Source: a virus. Taken from it: a DNA stretch of 35,623 nucleotides. The stretch's first letter is position 1. The number at the start of each line of letters is the position of its first letter. The stretch lies in IMG/VR virus record IMGVR_UViG_3300017987_000217, positions 1 through 35,623 of that record; one strand, written 5' to 3'. Both the position numbers and the translations under genes were made by a program. This document shows positions 1 to 8,561 of the stretch, piece after piece. The notes under the pieces were generated by a model. The model saw only the letters and a list, made by a program, of their open reading frames with translations, made no database searches and was not told where the DNA came from.

Positions 1-135
1 CCTTATTTCCTCTGCTTTCTTTGCCTCTTCGTAGAGCAGACCGAGGTCACTATCGATGGTCGCTCGGTCATTGCGCTTGAATGGAATCTCGCCAAGGACG
101 GTCCATAAACGTCTGTATGATTCGTGTATGTCCAC
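1..135 (-). CDS. 5' part of an unidentified gene, cut by the left edge
   Basis: An open frame of 45 codons starts at GTG (135-133) and runs off the window. A G-rich stretch (GGGGGAT) four bases upstream can serve as ribosome-binding site. The visible part is acidic with an amphipathic look (LGEIPFKRN, then DSDLGLLYEEAKKAEE), as expected for real coding sequence; the competing ATG frame gives a less protein-like sequence and soon stops. It follows the lectin-fold gene and its terminator, so it may be read through or from its own promoter. Function not recognised; head-tail or tail gene by position only. Confidence 0.5.
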   Translation of the reverse strand, partial: MDIHESYRRLWTVLGEIPFKRNDRATIDSDLGLLYEEAKKAEEIR

Positions 136-144
136 AACATCCCC

Positions 145-192
145 CAGAAAAACAGAACCCCCCCGGAGGCCACACCGGCGTGTCCGGAGGGG
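145..192 (-). terminator. Probable rho-independent terminator of the head operon
   Basis: On the minus strand a GC-rich imperfect hairpin lies between the lectin-fold gene stop (206) and the next gene. CCCC/GGGG, CCGG/CCGG and ACAC/GTGT segments pair around a CGGC loop with a five-base bulge. It is followed on the minus strand by the T-rich run TTCTGTTTTTC. Confidence 0.6.
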
Positions 193-205
193 ATCAGATC
201 AACAC

Positions 206-1069
206 TTAGTATTCACGAGCCACGCGAACCCAGTCCACGTAGATACCGTCCGCGTCAGCCGCCGTGCCGTCGGCGGTGAAACCGATCACAACGTCCATAT
301 CCGTCGCGCTTGGGAAGTTGGCGTTGGTTGCGCTGATGTCGATGGCTGCGGTATCGCCCAGATCAACACCATCGACAAAGAAGCGAACCTCGCCCTTTAG
401 TCGATCAACCTTGAAGCCAAGGCGGTACCACGTAGCTGCGGCAATCGTCTTCGCAGCGCCTGACTGAGCCGTGCCACTCGTGGCCTCATTGTAGGCGTAC
501 TTCAAGGCATCGCCATCACCCGAGAGCTGCACAAACCCGATGTAATCCACATCGGCCAGTGAAGACGCATCACCGCCGAGACACCCGCCACTGTCCTTGG
601 CCTCGCCGGGCTGAGCCAGACCGACGAAGAAACCGGCATCGCCATCGGTAATGGAAACCGCCTTGATTCGGGCCTCGAACCACAGACCCTTTGCAGGCGT
701 GCCGATACTCGGGGTCTTAAACAAACCACCGGCGTTCCCACCGGTCGTAATCACCGTCTCATCGGCGTCAGTGCCGTCAGTTTGCAAAAACAGCACGCCG
801 TCATCATCAGCCTGCAACGCTACATCAGCCTGCTTATCCGACTGACAATACACATACCAGTTGATGTCCCCGGCTATAGCGCCGAGGCCGCTGATAAAAT
901 CAGTAGCATGGGCAATACCCAAGGTCGAATTCTTGAAGTCATCAAACTTGTGAATGCCCGCTGCCGGGTCCGCCAAATACGTGCTCACCGGGCAATCGTC
1001 CCAAATGATGGGGCTCGGGGCGCGCGAAGTAACAGCAGCGGCGCTGCCGTAACGAATAGTTCCACTCAT
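206..1069 (-). CDS. Lectin-fold (LamG/concanavalin-like) virion protein
   Basis: 287 residues, acidic and rich in Gly, Ala and Asp, without signal peptide or membrane segment. The central and C-terminal part has the look of a concanavalin/LamG jelly roll: a stretch reading GLWFEARIK, then IGFVQLSGDGD, then TWYRLGFKVDRLKGEVRFFVDG, where a strand pair reports a bound surface and ends in a turn. Such domains are common in phage capsid decoration and tail proteins that bind sugars. It lies directly after the coat protein gene with a GGAGGG ribosome-binding site, so a head decoration or head fibre role is the likeliest. The fold is inferred from pattern only. Confidence 0.6.
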   Translation of the reverse strand: MSGTIRYGSAAAVTSRAPSPIIWDDCPVSTYLADPAAGIHKFDDFKNSTLGIAHATDFISGLGAIAGDINWYVYCQSDKQADVALQADDDGVLFLQTDGTDADETVITTGGNAGGLFKTPSIGTPAKGLWFEARIKAVSITDGDAGFFVGLAQPGEAKDSGGCLGGDASSLADVDYIGFVQLSGDGDALKYAYNEATSGTAQSGAAKTIAAATWYRLGFKVDRLKGEVRFFVDGVDLGDTAAIDISATNANFPSATDMDVVIGFTADGTAADADGIYVDWVRVAREY

Positions 1070-1095
1070 TAAACCCTCCTCTGTTTCTGGGGATT

Positions 1096-1128
1096 AAAAA
1101 CGAAACGGGACGCCACAGCTCATCCCGT
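1096..1128 (-). terminator. Hairpin with T tract after the coat protein gene
   Basis: On the minus strand ACGGGA (1128-1123) pairs with TCCCGT (1110-1105) across a 12-base loop, followed by TTTCGTTTTT. It lies between the coat protein stop and the lectin-fold gene. It is probably a partial terminator that lowers expression of the downstream gene. Confidence 0.5.
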
Positions 1129-1177
1129 CAAAGACTTGCCCACTGTCTATAGCGTCTGTGGTGTGGGTTATTCTCTG

Positions 1178-2281
1178 TTACGAAGTCAGAGCCTTGTGCA
1201 GGACACCGCCGACCTTCCGACGATTCGTACACAAGTTCTGATGAGCCCCGTCCAGAAAGACCGTAAACGTGGTATGCTGCCCACGATCCGTCTGCGGCTC
1301 ACTCTCTTCCATCCAGTATCCGTCATGAATGATCGGCTGGAAGTGCGAGAAATCGACCAGATATAGAGGATCGGTATCGTCACCAGTCTCCGGATCGGTG
1401 TCGCCCACGAGCTGCGGGATCGGAATCACCGGCGTCCGATTCAGGAGCACCAGGTCACCGTCGCCAATCACCATGTTATGCAGAGCATCCTTGCCCTTAT
1501 GATTATCATCAGCCGCGTCAACGTAATCCATCAGATCATTGATGAGATCGTAATCACAGTAGAACCGCTTCTGCATGGCGCGCTTGTTGCTCGGATCGTT
1601 GATGAACAACGGGGCCTTGAAGCGAGTCTTCATGAACATCATCCGGACCTTCTTCATGAATTCCCGATTGATGTCAGTGTAAACATCTGCGAAGTTCCGC
1701 CACATCGCATGCGTATTGGCCGACAAATTCGCACAGGTGGTACCAGTGGTTCCGTCCTGAAAACGAATCGTCTTACCGACAAACCCGCCGGTGGTCGAAT
1801 CGGCGTCCACCATGTTAATGAAGTACGGAATACCGTAGGGATACAGATCATCATCAGCGTCGGTTGGGGTCTTCCAGAACCGATCCTCGATGAGATCAGC
1901 CAGAGCCCACAAACCGTCGATTCGTCGCTGCTTCATCACGCGAATGAAACCCTTGACGGAATTCATCTGGTGGAGGATTTCGAGGTCGTCCCACGAATAG
2001 TTGGTACTCAGACGAGTCCACGGCACCTTAATCGTGCCCATGTGGTCTTCCACGGCCGGATCATCGGTTTCATAGTATCGCCGGTACTTGGCGTTCCCGG
2101 TATTGTCGAGCATGACCTTCCGCTCGATCTGTTCACCACCGTCGATGACGAATCGTTCCTGTTGATAGATTCGACACGCTTCGTAATCCTGATTGTCCCA
2201 AAGGACATCAAACACCTGCTTGGGCAGGTCATTAATCGTACTGGCAATAAGACCAGCCAGTTCCGTCGCTTTTACAGCCAT
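1178..2281 (-). CDS. Major capsid (coat) protein
   Basis: 367 residues. Assigned from position (directly after a scaffold-like gene, third large gene after TerL and portal) and composition: N-terminal helix (MAVKATELAGLIASTINDLP), a central stretch rich in Trp/Tyr and acidic residues, then a long mixed alpha/beta body. The segment RRIDGLWALADLIEDRFW followed by PYGIPYFINM resembles the spine-helix and substrate regions of coat proteins that handle 'wild-type-like' subunit contacts, but I cannot place it in HK97 or P22 subfamilies by eye. A strong GGAGGAG ribosome-binding site fits high expression. No protease domain or cleavable delta domain is visible. Confidence 0.75.
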   Translation of the reverse strand: MAVKATELAGLIASTINDLPKQVFDVLWDNQDYEACRIYQQERFVIDGGEQIERKVMLDNTGNAKYRRYYETDDPAVEDHMGTIKVPWTRLSTNYSWDDLEILHQMNSVKGFIRVMKQRRIDGLWALADLIEDRFWKTPTDADDDLYPYGIPYFINMVDADSTTGGFVGKTIRFQDGTTGTTCANLSANTHAMWRNFADVYTDINREFMKKVRMMFMKTRFKAPLFINDPSNKRAMQKRFYCDYDLINDLMDYVDAADDNHKGKDALHNMVIGDGDLVLLNRTPVIPIPQLVGDTDPETGDDTDPLYLVDFSHFQPIIHDGYWMEESEPQTDRGQHTTFTVFLDGAHQNLCTNRRKVGGVLHKALTS

Positions 2282-2316
2282 TCACTCCTCCTCCTTCTAA
2301 CCAGGGGGAGCGGGTA

Positions 2317-3381
2317 TCACCTTATACCGAATTTCTTGCGAGCCTCGGCAAGTCTCTGCTCCGTCCTGGCTTCCAATTCTTCCTGGTTTTTAGGTTTGCT
2401 CTTGGCGTTGTTTGATGCCGGAGGCCGGTTCTTCGTGGGTCGCAAAGTCACACCCTTACCGCGCTTCTTGACCTTACCCACCAGCTCTTTCCGCACTCGC
2501 TCCTCGCGCACATTCTCCGTCAGAAGCATGTGTGCTTTCTCCAGCGCCTCCGCCACACTCAACTCACGTCCGTGCATTTCCGACCCCAGCCAAAGCGCAT
2601 CCGCCTCATCAATCAAAGCCCTGCGATTCGCCGCCTGACCGGGCGTCATATTACGCCCCTCAAAATCAGGCATTCCTTCCTCGGTGAAGGCCGAACCATA
2701 GAAATCCTCAAAGGTCTTCATTCGGTCACTACCGAGGAACGTGAGAATCTGCTGAGCGAGTGACAAATCCATCTGCTGATTCGCTGGTTCGGGATCGGCG
2801 GGTTTCTTACTACCACCACGAAGCTCCTTCAGAGCCTCGTTCAATCCCTCTACAATCGGCAGCAAATCATTTTCCGGATCGGCCTCTCGCAAGGCTTTCA
2901 GGTCGATGAAATCTTTGGTTTCCGGCTGCACTTCTGGCTGTCGCCGTTGCTGCTGCTGAACCCGGACCCGTCCGGCTTGGGCAAACTGACGCGACAAATC
3001 ATTCATGGACTTGTGCATCTTCTCAAGCGTCTTCAACGCCTGTGTCGGGCTCGCTTCGTAGAACTCCGAAATCTCTTCCGGGGTCCATCCGTTATAGTGA
3101 GCGGCCCTCAGTAACCGCTCAGGAATGGCGGGCTTTTCCTCTTCTGCCGGTTCCTCATCATCGTTATCGTCCTGCTCGGGAAGATCGTCATCCTCTGCCG
3201 GTTTCTCGTCCGGGGTAGAGTCGTCGTCTTCAATCTCAGGCTCGTCATCGATTTCCGGTTCCGGGGTAGAAGGTCCCCCACCAAGTTCTGCCAAATGCTG
3301 TGCAATCTTGCTTTCAACGTCATTGTTCTCATACGCACCTTCGTCAGTGCGCATATCTTCCCCCGTGATTGATCCAGACAT
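2317..3381 (-). CDS. Scaffolding protein (head assembly)
   Basis: 354 residues. The first third is extremely acidic and low complexity (runs of Glu, Asp and Pro at about 30-85). A charged helical centre follows with a Gln/Arg-rich segment (about 140-150), and the C-terminus is strongly basic (KKRGKGVTLRPTKNRPP and after). An acidic disordered start plus a basic C-terminal tail lying immediately before the coat gene is the standard layout of phage internal scaffolds, whose basic tail contacts the coat shell. The segment WTPEEISEFYEASP is also typical of such proteins. No protease motif is seen, so scaffold exit rather than fused-protease cleavage is likely. Start chosen at the first ATG, preceded by GGGAG. 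Confidence 0.7.
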   Translation of the reverse strand: MSGSITGEDMRTDEGAYENNDVESKIAQHLAELGGGPSTPEPEIDDEPEIEDDDSTPDEKPAEDDDLPEQDDNDDEEPAEEEKPAIPERLLRAAHYNGWTPEEISEFYEASPTQALKTLEKMHKSMNDLSRQFAQAGRVRVQQQQRRQPEVQPETKDFIDLKALREADPENDLLPIVEGLNEALKELRGGSKKPADPEPANQQMDLSLAQQILTFLGSDRMKTFEDFYGSAFTEEGMPDFEGRNMTPGQAANRRALIDEADALWLGSEMHGRELSVAEALEKAHMLLTENVREERVRKELVGKVKKRGKGVTLRPTKNRPPASNNAKSKPKNQEELEARTEQRLAEARKKFGIR

Positions 3382-3421
3382 AATTACTCCCGAATATGGG
3401 TTAAAGAGGTAAGATCGAGGA

Positions 3422-3799
3422 TCACTTGTCCTTCGATGTTGTCTTCACGCGCTTTGCGCGGCGTCGTATTCGCTGTGGGTGTTTCACCACCCCGGATTTC
3501 TTTAGGTAGTCTTCATGCTTGCGAAATGAGTCAAACACCGGTCGTCCATCCGGCAACACTTTCACATCGGGAAATTTTCTCCGGTGTTCCGGTATCTGCT
3601 CCGGATTGATCGCCAATGTGTCACTCACTATCGGCCGATGATATTCTCTATCGCCAACATTAGCACGTTCGGAGTGATAATCGCGCTGCATCTCGCAACC
3701 GCACTCTAAACAGTCATGCGGCTCACTACACTGTGACATCGACCGCATAACTTCATCCTGGTGGCCGCATTCCGGGCACCAAAAAACATACGTAGGCGT
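3422..3799 (-). CDS. FmdB-like zinc-ribbon protein with an ACG start codon
   Basis: 125 residues if started at ACG (3799-3797). The frame is open from the preceding stop (3805-3803) and encodes, from the ACG on, the N-terminus typical of FmdB-type zinc ribbons: start residue, PTYVFWCPECGH, then C30-x2-C33, giving four zinc ligands (C8, C11, C30, C33). The first in-frame ATG (3748) would delete the first CxxC, so it is unlikely to be the true start. GGGGGTGA lies just upstream as ribosome-binding site. The rest is polar and ends in a basic tail (RIRRRAKRVK). Such small zinc ribbons are common beside phage packaging genes. Alternative: an ATG changed to ACG by a mutation or base-call error. Confidence 0.7.
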   Translation of the reverse strand, partial: TPTYVFWCPECGHQDEVMRSMSQCSEPHDCLECGCEMQRDYHSERANVGDREYHRPIVSDTLAINPEQIPEHRRKFPDVKVLPDGRPVFDSFRKHEDYLKKSGVVKHPQRIRRRAKRVKTTSKDK

Positions 3800-3802
3800 A
3801 TT

Positions 3803-4081
3803 TCACCCCCCAATCGATCGAATCTCTTCATCAGTCAAGGCACCCCGCAGAGCACTTCGTTGCTTCTTGCGGGTTTTCTTCACCTTGCCAAGAGTAGATT
3901 CAGATTTCTTTTTCCTCTTCTTGCGCTGCTGCTTGATCTCTGCCTTGACGCCTTTCTCGAACCGCTTCATCCACTCCGATGTGTACATTTGCGGATAAGT
4001 TTCGCGAAGACTCGCGTTGACCAGGGCTTCTTCCCTGCGGCTGCGCGGCCTGGCCTTGGCGTTAGGGCTTCGTTTAGCCAA
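3803..4081 (-). CDS. Small highly basic protein
   Basis: 92 residues from a TTG start at 4081, which has GGAGG eight bases upstream inside the end of the portal gene; a longer frame from TTG 4096 has no good site. It is rich in Lys and Arg throughout, with the run KQQRKKRKKK near the middle, so it may bind nucleic acid or act as a minor head protein. It overlaps the portal gene by eight bases and its stop abuts the zinc-ribbon gene, so all three are translationally coupled. Family not recognised. Confidence 0.6.
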   Translation of the reverse strand: MAKRSPNAKARPRSRREEALVNASLRETYPQMYTSEWMKRFEKGVKAEIKQQRKKRKKKSESTLGKVKKTRKKQRSALRGALTDEEIRSIGG

Positions 4082-5891
4082 ATTGCTGCCCTCCAAACCC
4101 GGCCGCTGACTGTGCTTCTCCGGCCGTCATCTGTTGCATCTGATTTTGCTCCGTTGCAGGTGACGCCACCGGCCGTTGACCGGCGAATCCACCGTTCTGC
4201 AACACACCCGCGAGTTGTCCTTTGCCCGGATTCTGCGGCCCGAACATCATGAACGTCTCCATACGCTGAGCAAATTTCGGGTCGATAAAGACCTCTTGAA
4301 CAACCTCATCGATCCCCAGTTCCTCTGCCGCCTGCATAAGAGCACGAGGTAGATCAAACTCGATACCCATCTGCATCATTACCATTGCCGACTGCACCAT
4401 AGCGGGCACAACGTTCGTGTAATAATCCAGGAGTCGCTTTGAGCGGAGCGTCGGTTCCAGAATCGTCATCGAACGCTTGACGATCTCAAAACTGTATTCC
4501 AGGAAGTCACCCCGCATTTGTTCAGGCGTAAGGTAAACCTGAATCTCCTCGCCACCTGTTATGCGGCGGATCAATGGGATGCCGGGTTGACCAGGCTGGA
4601 ACATCAGCGGATCATAGAATATGAACCACGCCTGCTTTTTGCTGATGTCGGCGTATGACTCCGCCATCATCGTCCGCATGTCCTCAACGCGCAGACTTGC
4701 ATTTGCCTGTAAGCCCTGGAACTCCGTGGCAGTATCGGCGTTGCTCGTGGCAATTCCCATCATCTGATCGGGATTACCGGCCATGTAATTAAACCACCCT
4801 CGAAGCTCCTGAATCATTCGCTCGTTATCAGGATTCTGTCCACCGAATGACGCGACATTTACCCCGTTTGGGTCGTTACACGCAATCGAGGCACCGTCTT
4901 CCGCCGTGCGGATCGCTTCGGCCACATCTGCCAATTCCGGCCGATAGAGCAAAACGTCTTTCTGGCGCTCTGACTGGCCCATGAACTTCTTGAAAATCTC
5001 ATTGGCCATGTCGTTCAAGTCGCGATACACGCCGACCGGAGCAATGGGGAACGGATTGTCAGGAACCGGCTGTGTCAACGAGCCAATCGTGTACGGTCCC
5101 TCAGCAGGACCATAGTAGTCCTTAATGAGCAAGAAGTCATCCAGCGTTAATTGCTGCGGGTCAGGGATATATGCCACGGCCTCCGCTTCCGGGACACAAA
5201 CCTCCACGACATACACATAATCCTGAAGGTCAAACATTCGTTTGGCCTGTTTGGAATCTTGTGTCATCGATTGCGCCCAATCCTTCTCCATCGGATGCTG
5301 AGAAGCAGACGGTAATCGATCCACAATCTCTTGTTTCATGCCGAGTTCAACTAATTGCTGCCTCGGGACTCGCAAACGATGTCCCATGAAATTGGCCTTA
5401 TCAAAAGCCAACGCCGTGGGATCAAACGTGAAGTCATCCATACTTACAACGTCGGTATAGACCATGCCAGGATCGACATCTTCATCGTCGCCGATTGGAA
5501 TCAGCAAACCGGACGCCGCAATACTCGTTTTGGCGATAAAAAACCCACCGAGTATTGTATCCACGAGCGCTGCTCGCATGATCTGCTTCATTTTGAGCTG
5601 TTTCTGGAGTCGATTTAGAGCCAGACCAAGAAGTTCCGCTGTTTCCTTGTTCCCTAGGAAATCAGTTGTGACCTTGTTAAGCCCTTCCCGCTGAATTAGC
5701 GCGGGTACAAGTGCATGGATGGCGAGAAAGACCAAATTGATCGGCATTTCTCCTGTAAGTCCCTGTTCGGCTTTGAAATAATGCCCGCAATAATCCTTAA
5801 TAAACAGAGCCCTGGCCCGTCGAAACCGCTTCATTCGCTCGAACCCTTCCTTTACGGCCTGGCTGAGCGTTGTCGCTGTCAACTCTGTCAT
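4074..5891 (-). CDS. Portal protein
   Basis: 605 residues. It forms the dodecameric ring at one head vertex through which DNA is packed and ejected. Assigned from its place directly after TerL, its size, and portal features: an N-terminal helical region (TLSQAVKEGFERMKRFRRAR), a wing with VDTILGGFFIAKT and DDFTFDPTALAFDKANFMGH, a clip/stem region with PFPIAPVGVYRDLNDMANEI, and a Gln/Gly-rich C-terminal tail. Start chosen at ATG 5891, which follows GAGGAGG placed right after the TerL stop. The frame extends 22 codons further upstream to an ATG inside TerL, but that start has no ribosome-binding site. Confidence 0.85.
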   Translation of the reverse strand: MTELTATTLSQAVKEGFERMKRFRRARALFIKDYCGHYFKAEQGLTGEMPINLVFLAIHALVPALIQREGLNKVTTDFLGNKETAELLGLALNRLQKQLKMKQIMRAALVDTILGGFFIAKTSIAASGLLIPIGDDEDVDPGMVYTDVVSMDDFTFDPTALAFDKANFMGHRLRVPRQQLVELGMKQEIVDRLPSASQHPMEKDWAQSMTQDSKQAKRMFDLQDYVYVVEVCVPEAEAVAYIPDPQQLTLDDFLLIKDYYGPAEGPYTIGSLTQPVPDNPFPIAPVGVYRDLNDMANEIFKKFMGQSERQKDVLLYRPELADVAEAIRTAEDGASIACNDPNGVNVASFGGQNPDNERMIQELRGWFNYMAGNPDQMMGIATSNADTATEFQGLQANASLRVEDMRTMMAESYADISKKQAWFIFYDPLMFQPGQPGIPLIRRITGGEEIQVYLTPEQMRGDFLEYSFEIVKRSMTILEPTLRSKRLLDYYTNVVPAMVQSAMVMMQMGIEFDLPRALMQAAEELGIDEVVQEVFIDPKFAQRMETFMMFGPQNPGKGQLAGVLQNGGFAGQRPVASPATEQNQMQQMTAGEAQSAAGFGGQQFG

Positions 5892-5899
5892 CTTCCTCC

Positions 5900-7831
5900 T
5901 CACACGAAGCTGAACTTCTTCCTCCAGGAACTCGTTTTTCGGTGACTCCGCTTCCACGCCTCAAACCTGTAACCCCAACTTTTCCCCGGAGCCTGTGGTT
6001 TGCCGCGTTTGGGCTCTCCCACGTCCTTGCTGTCTACGGTCAGAGCATCCGCCATCACACGGTCCCCGTGCAGAAGCATTTCCGCTTGCTTGGCATCTTG
6101 GAGTTCGGCCGGTCCGATTCCACCACCAGGATAATAGATGTAATACTTCGCCTGCTCTATCGATCTGCGGTCGTGATTGATGAACTTGCCCTGTTTCAAA
6201 GCTCGCTCATACGCCTGAAGCAGGAGCATTTTGCTGTCTCGTGAGACATGAAAACCGTATTTGTCGGTCTTTTTCTCCGCCACTGTCCCCTGCGTTTCAG
6301 AACAGTAATAGTGCGGATACTTGAACTGCTTGACCAGCAGCTCCCCGAGATCGAGACCGGGACCGTTCTTCTCCCACTTCAAATATGGCAGACTGTGCGG
6401 TTTCGCCCCGCCGACCCAGAGAGCTAAAGCAATGATCGTGCGCGCGAACTCATGTGGGCGTGTAGATCGAGAGGCCCACTGAGCGATCTTCTCACCGGTC
6501 TGTTTGCACTTTATAGATACGACCGATTCCGAAGCACCACGTCCGGTGGAGGTGTCAATTCCAAACATATATGTCTTCGATTGATCTGGTCGCCCGTCAA
6601 TGAGTTCGACCCAGACATCGAGGAGCCCGTTGTTCTTCGCCGGTCGTCTGTCATACGCCTGTTGTGCCCGTCGTCGTAATATCCCTGGAATGTCTTCATC
6701 TGGAATCTTGCCCTTCAGTTTGATGCTGTGTCGCGAAATCGGCTCCCGAGCGAACAAAACGATGTGCTTGTCCAGTTCCCCAAGGTCAAAGAAGGTGTCA
6801 CCGGTTTCCAGATCATGCGCGTAACACTCCTGCGCGATCTCCTTCTCCGTCCGCCGCATTTTCTCGTGTTCCAGCCAAGGGGAACTAATCGAGAACTTAC
6901 CGGTTGTCTCATCTTTGATGACAAATCGGCCGCGTCCTTTCTCGGGATGATCCCAGAACATCAACGGCACGACCTTGATTTGGCCGGAGTTTTTCCACCG
7001 AGAGTACGCTGTCCCGGCTCCGGCTGGAGTTGAATTGACAATTCGACACGGCGTCACGTCCGCCGTGGCAGTGCGAATCTCCTCGCCGTTCTCCACCTTG
7101 GAAAATTCATCGAGGAGCAATATCTGACATCGGCCACCGGACATCGCATATTTGGCCGTCGTCTCTCCCGCAATGGTCGAGCCGTTCAACTCATTGTGAA
7201 TGCGCAACTTGGTACGATTCTTACTCCCCCGCTCCAACACGTCCGGAGGACGCATCCATTCAGGCAGCCACGTATTGATGTAATCGTGTTTCCAGAACAA
7301 ACTATCCGAGGTCGGTCCGTCAACGTAAAACTCCTTACGTGACATCTCACGTATCTGACAACCCGACCGGAATAGCCATTTATGATGATCGAAAAACAGA
7401 CACTCCCAGGATGCTCCCATGTCACGCGACTTCGAAACCAACAGGTCCTCACCGTGCTCGAAGGCGTATTCAAAATCCGCCCACGCTCTTTCCTGACACT
7501 CCCAGGTAATCATCGGCTGATGAGCGATCTTCGCCGGTCGCATCCCGCCCGTAGCGGAATCAATCTCGAATTGCCAATAGGTCCAGCCAAACGTGTTGAT
7601 CCAAAACAATCCGCTCTCGCGACACGCGGCCAGGAGATCGGCCTGCAATACAGGATCGCGCTCCGCTTCTCTGAGGACTTTTTCTCGGTATTCGAGGTTC
7701 TCTTGTTTCCTCATAGGGACCCGCAATCCCGTATGCGGGCACGTCCAGAATTGTCGATCAGAAGGGAAGGGCTCAGGAAGATGCGGGTGCTGGATGAGGT
7801 CACGCCCGCCAACTACCTTCGCGTGTTCCAT
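5900..7831 (-). CDS. terL: Terminase large subunit
   Basis: 643 residues, the packaging motor ATPase and headful or site-specific nuclease. Residues 133-141 (SKSRDMGAS) form the deviant Walker A of phage terminases. Residues 237-242 (ILLLDE) are Walker B with its catalytic Glu, and NSTPAG (266-271) is the coupling motif. The RNase H-fold nuclease is visible as FGID (423-426), YYCSE (508-512) and HGDRVMADAL (588-597). The gene starts inside the Lar-like gene (19-base overlap) with GAGGAGG upstream, and ends one base before the portal ribosome-binding site. Full length for the family. Confidence 0.93.
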   Translation of the reverse strand: MEHAKVVGGRDLIQHPHLPEPFPSDRQFWTCPHTGLRVPMRKQENLEYREKVLREAERDPVLQADLLAACRESGLFWINTFGWTYWQFEIDSATGGMRPAKIAHQPMITWECQERAWADFEYAFEHGEDLLVSKSRDMGASWECLFFDHHKWLFRSGCQIREMSRKEFYVDGPTSDSLFWKHDYINTWLPEWMRPPDVLERGSKNRTKLRIHNELNGSTIAGETTAKYAMSGGRCQILLLDEFSKVENGEEIRTATADVTPCRIVNSTPAGAGTAYSRWKNSGQIKVVPLMFWDHPEKGRGRFVIKDETTGKFSISSPWLEHEKMRRTEKEIAQECYAHDLETGDTFFDLGELDKHIVLFAREPISRHSIKLKGKIPDEDIPGILRRRAQQAYDRRPAKNNGLLDVWVELIDGRPDQSKTYMFGIDTSTGRGASESVVSIKCKQTGEKIAQWASRSTRPHEFARTIIALALWVGGAKPHSLPYLKWEKNGPGLDLGELLVKQFKYPHYYCSETQGTVAEKKTDKYGFHVSRDSKMLLLQAYERALKQGKFINHDRRSIEQAKYYIYYPGGGIGPAELQDAKQAEMLLHGDRVMADALTVDSKDVGEPKRGKPQAPGKSWGYRFEAWKRSHRKTSSWRKKFSFV

Positions 7832-7974
7832 GCCTCCTCAGCTTCCTCTTTCGTTTCGCACCACGGACCTGTTGCGGCACAGGAACAACATTCCATATAA
7901 TACTGATCGTCAATGTCGCACTTTGATATGCTTTCTTCACTTGCTCCGCAAAACGGACACGGTTCGTAGTGCAT
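7813..7974 (-). CDS. Lar-like restriction-alleviation zinc protein
   Basis: 53 residues. The pattern matches the Lar restriction-alleviation family almost end to end: N-terminal PCPFCG, then a Cys pair (YYMECCSC), AATGPW, an acidic helix (ETKEEAEEA) and a final WNTRR. In the family, Rac prophage Lar eases type I restriction by modulating the host enzyme; many phage members are only known as zinc ribbons. The gene ends inside terL and starts three bases after the next small zinc-protein gene, so it is coupled to packaging genes, an unusual address for an anti-restriction factor. Confidence 0.75.
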   Translation of the reverse strand: MHYEPCPFCGASEESISKCDIDDQYYMECCSCAATGPWCETKEEAEEAWNTRR

Positions 7975-7977
7975 CTT

Positions 7978-8160
7978 TCACTCCCCAGTTACAGTAACAT
8001 TCGCCATAGCCAAACAATGTGGACATTGTAACGCAATAGTATCAATAAACTGGTAGTGTCGTGGCGCTGTACGAAGAAACTCTTCGTAAGTAGTCACTAT
8101 TTTGTGCTTGCTACAATTTGTACACTCAATCGTAACAACAGCATCCCTGGGTACCATCAT
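7978..8160 (-). CDS. Small zinc-ribbon protein
   Basis: 60 residues with two CxxC pairs, C13/C16 (ECTNCSK) and C47/C50 (LQCPHCLA), spaced as in rubredoxin-like zinc ribbons. Between them is a helix (TYEEFLRTAP). The start overlaps the upstream stop (ATGA). Function unknown; adaptor or DNA-binding role possible. Confidence 0.6.
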   Translation of the reverse strand: MMVPRDAVVTIECTNCSKHKIVTTYEEFLRTAPRHYQFIDTIALQCPHCLAMANVTVTGE

Positions 8161-8528
8161 TCATCTCCCGCTATCGCATTCAATCGTTCTTTGTTCGACT
8201 CACTCAATCGGTCCGCTATACTCTGCCGCTGCTCCATCTCCTCCGCGTTCACGCCGGGCTTGCCCTCCACTCTCTCCAGGAGAAGCTTGACCCAGGAGAG
8301 GTTGATGCCCTGGCAATAATACTTTCCATCCTGCTCGTCCCACTCCAGACCCATTGCCTTTTCCCAAATCGCCCGAGCCAGGGCCTCGCCTTTTGAGACG
8401 ATTTTCGTCTTGCCCGAATCAGGGTCACGGATCAGCTCGGTCTTCTCGCTGGCAATTCCGCGTAGGTATTCGCTGAGCACTCGACCGGCCCGGTTCTTCT
8501 CCCCGAGCTGCATGAGTTCTTTAGTCAT
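8157..8528 (-). CDS. Putative terminase small subunit
   Basis: 123 residues, helical and charged. The stretch GEALARAIWEKAMG followed by WVKLLLERVEGKPG resembles the DUF5681-type region found in proteins next to phage terminase genes. It lies two small genes upstream of terL in the same operon, where TerS is expected. I see no clear helix-turn-helix at the N-terminus, so the assignment rests on context and that motif. A strong alternative is a non-TerS protein of the same family. Confidence 0.45.
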   Translation of the reverse strand: MTKELMQLGEKNRAGRVLSEYLRGIASEKTELIRDPDSGKTKIVSKGEALARAIWEKAMGLEWDEQDGKYYCQGINLSWVKLLLERVEGKPGVNAEEMEQRQSIADRLSESNKERLNAIAGDE

Positions 8529-8561
8529 GTTTGATATACCTCACCATGCCCGGCAAGCGCA

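Noticed and set aside
1478-2638. A 386-codon plus-strand frame opposite the coat gene
   Set aside because: It is a mirror of a well supported minus-strand gene and has no ribosome-binding site or family signature.
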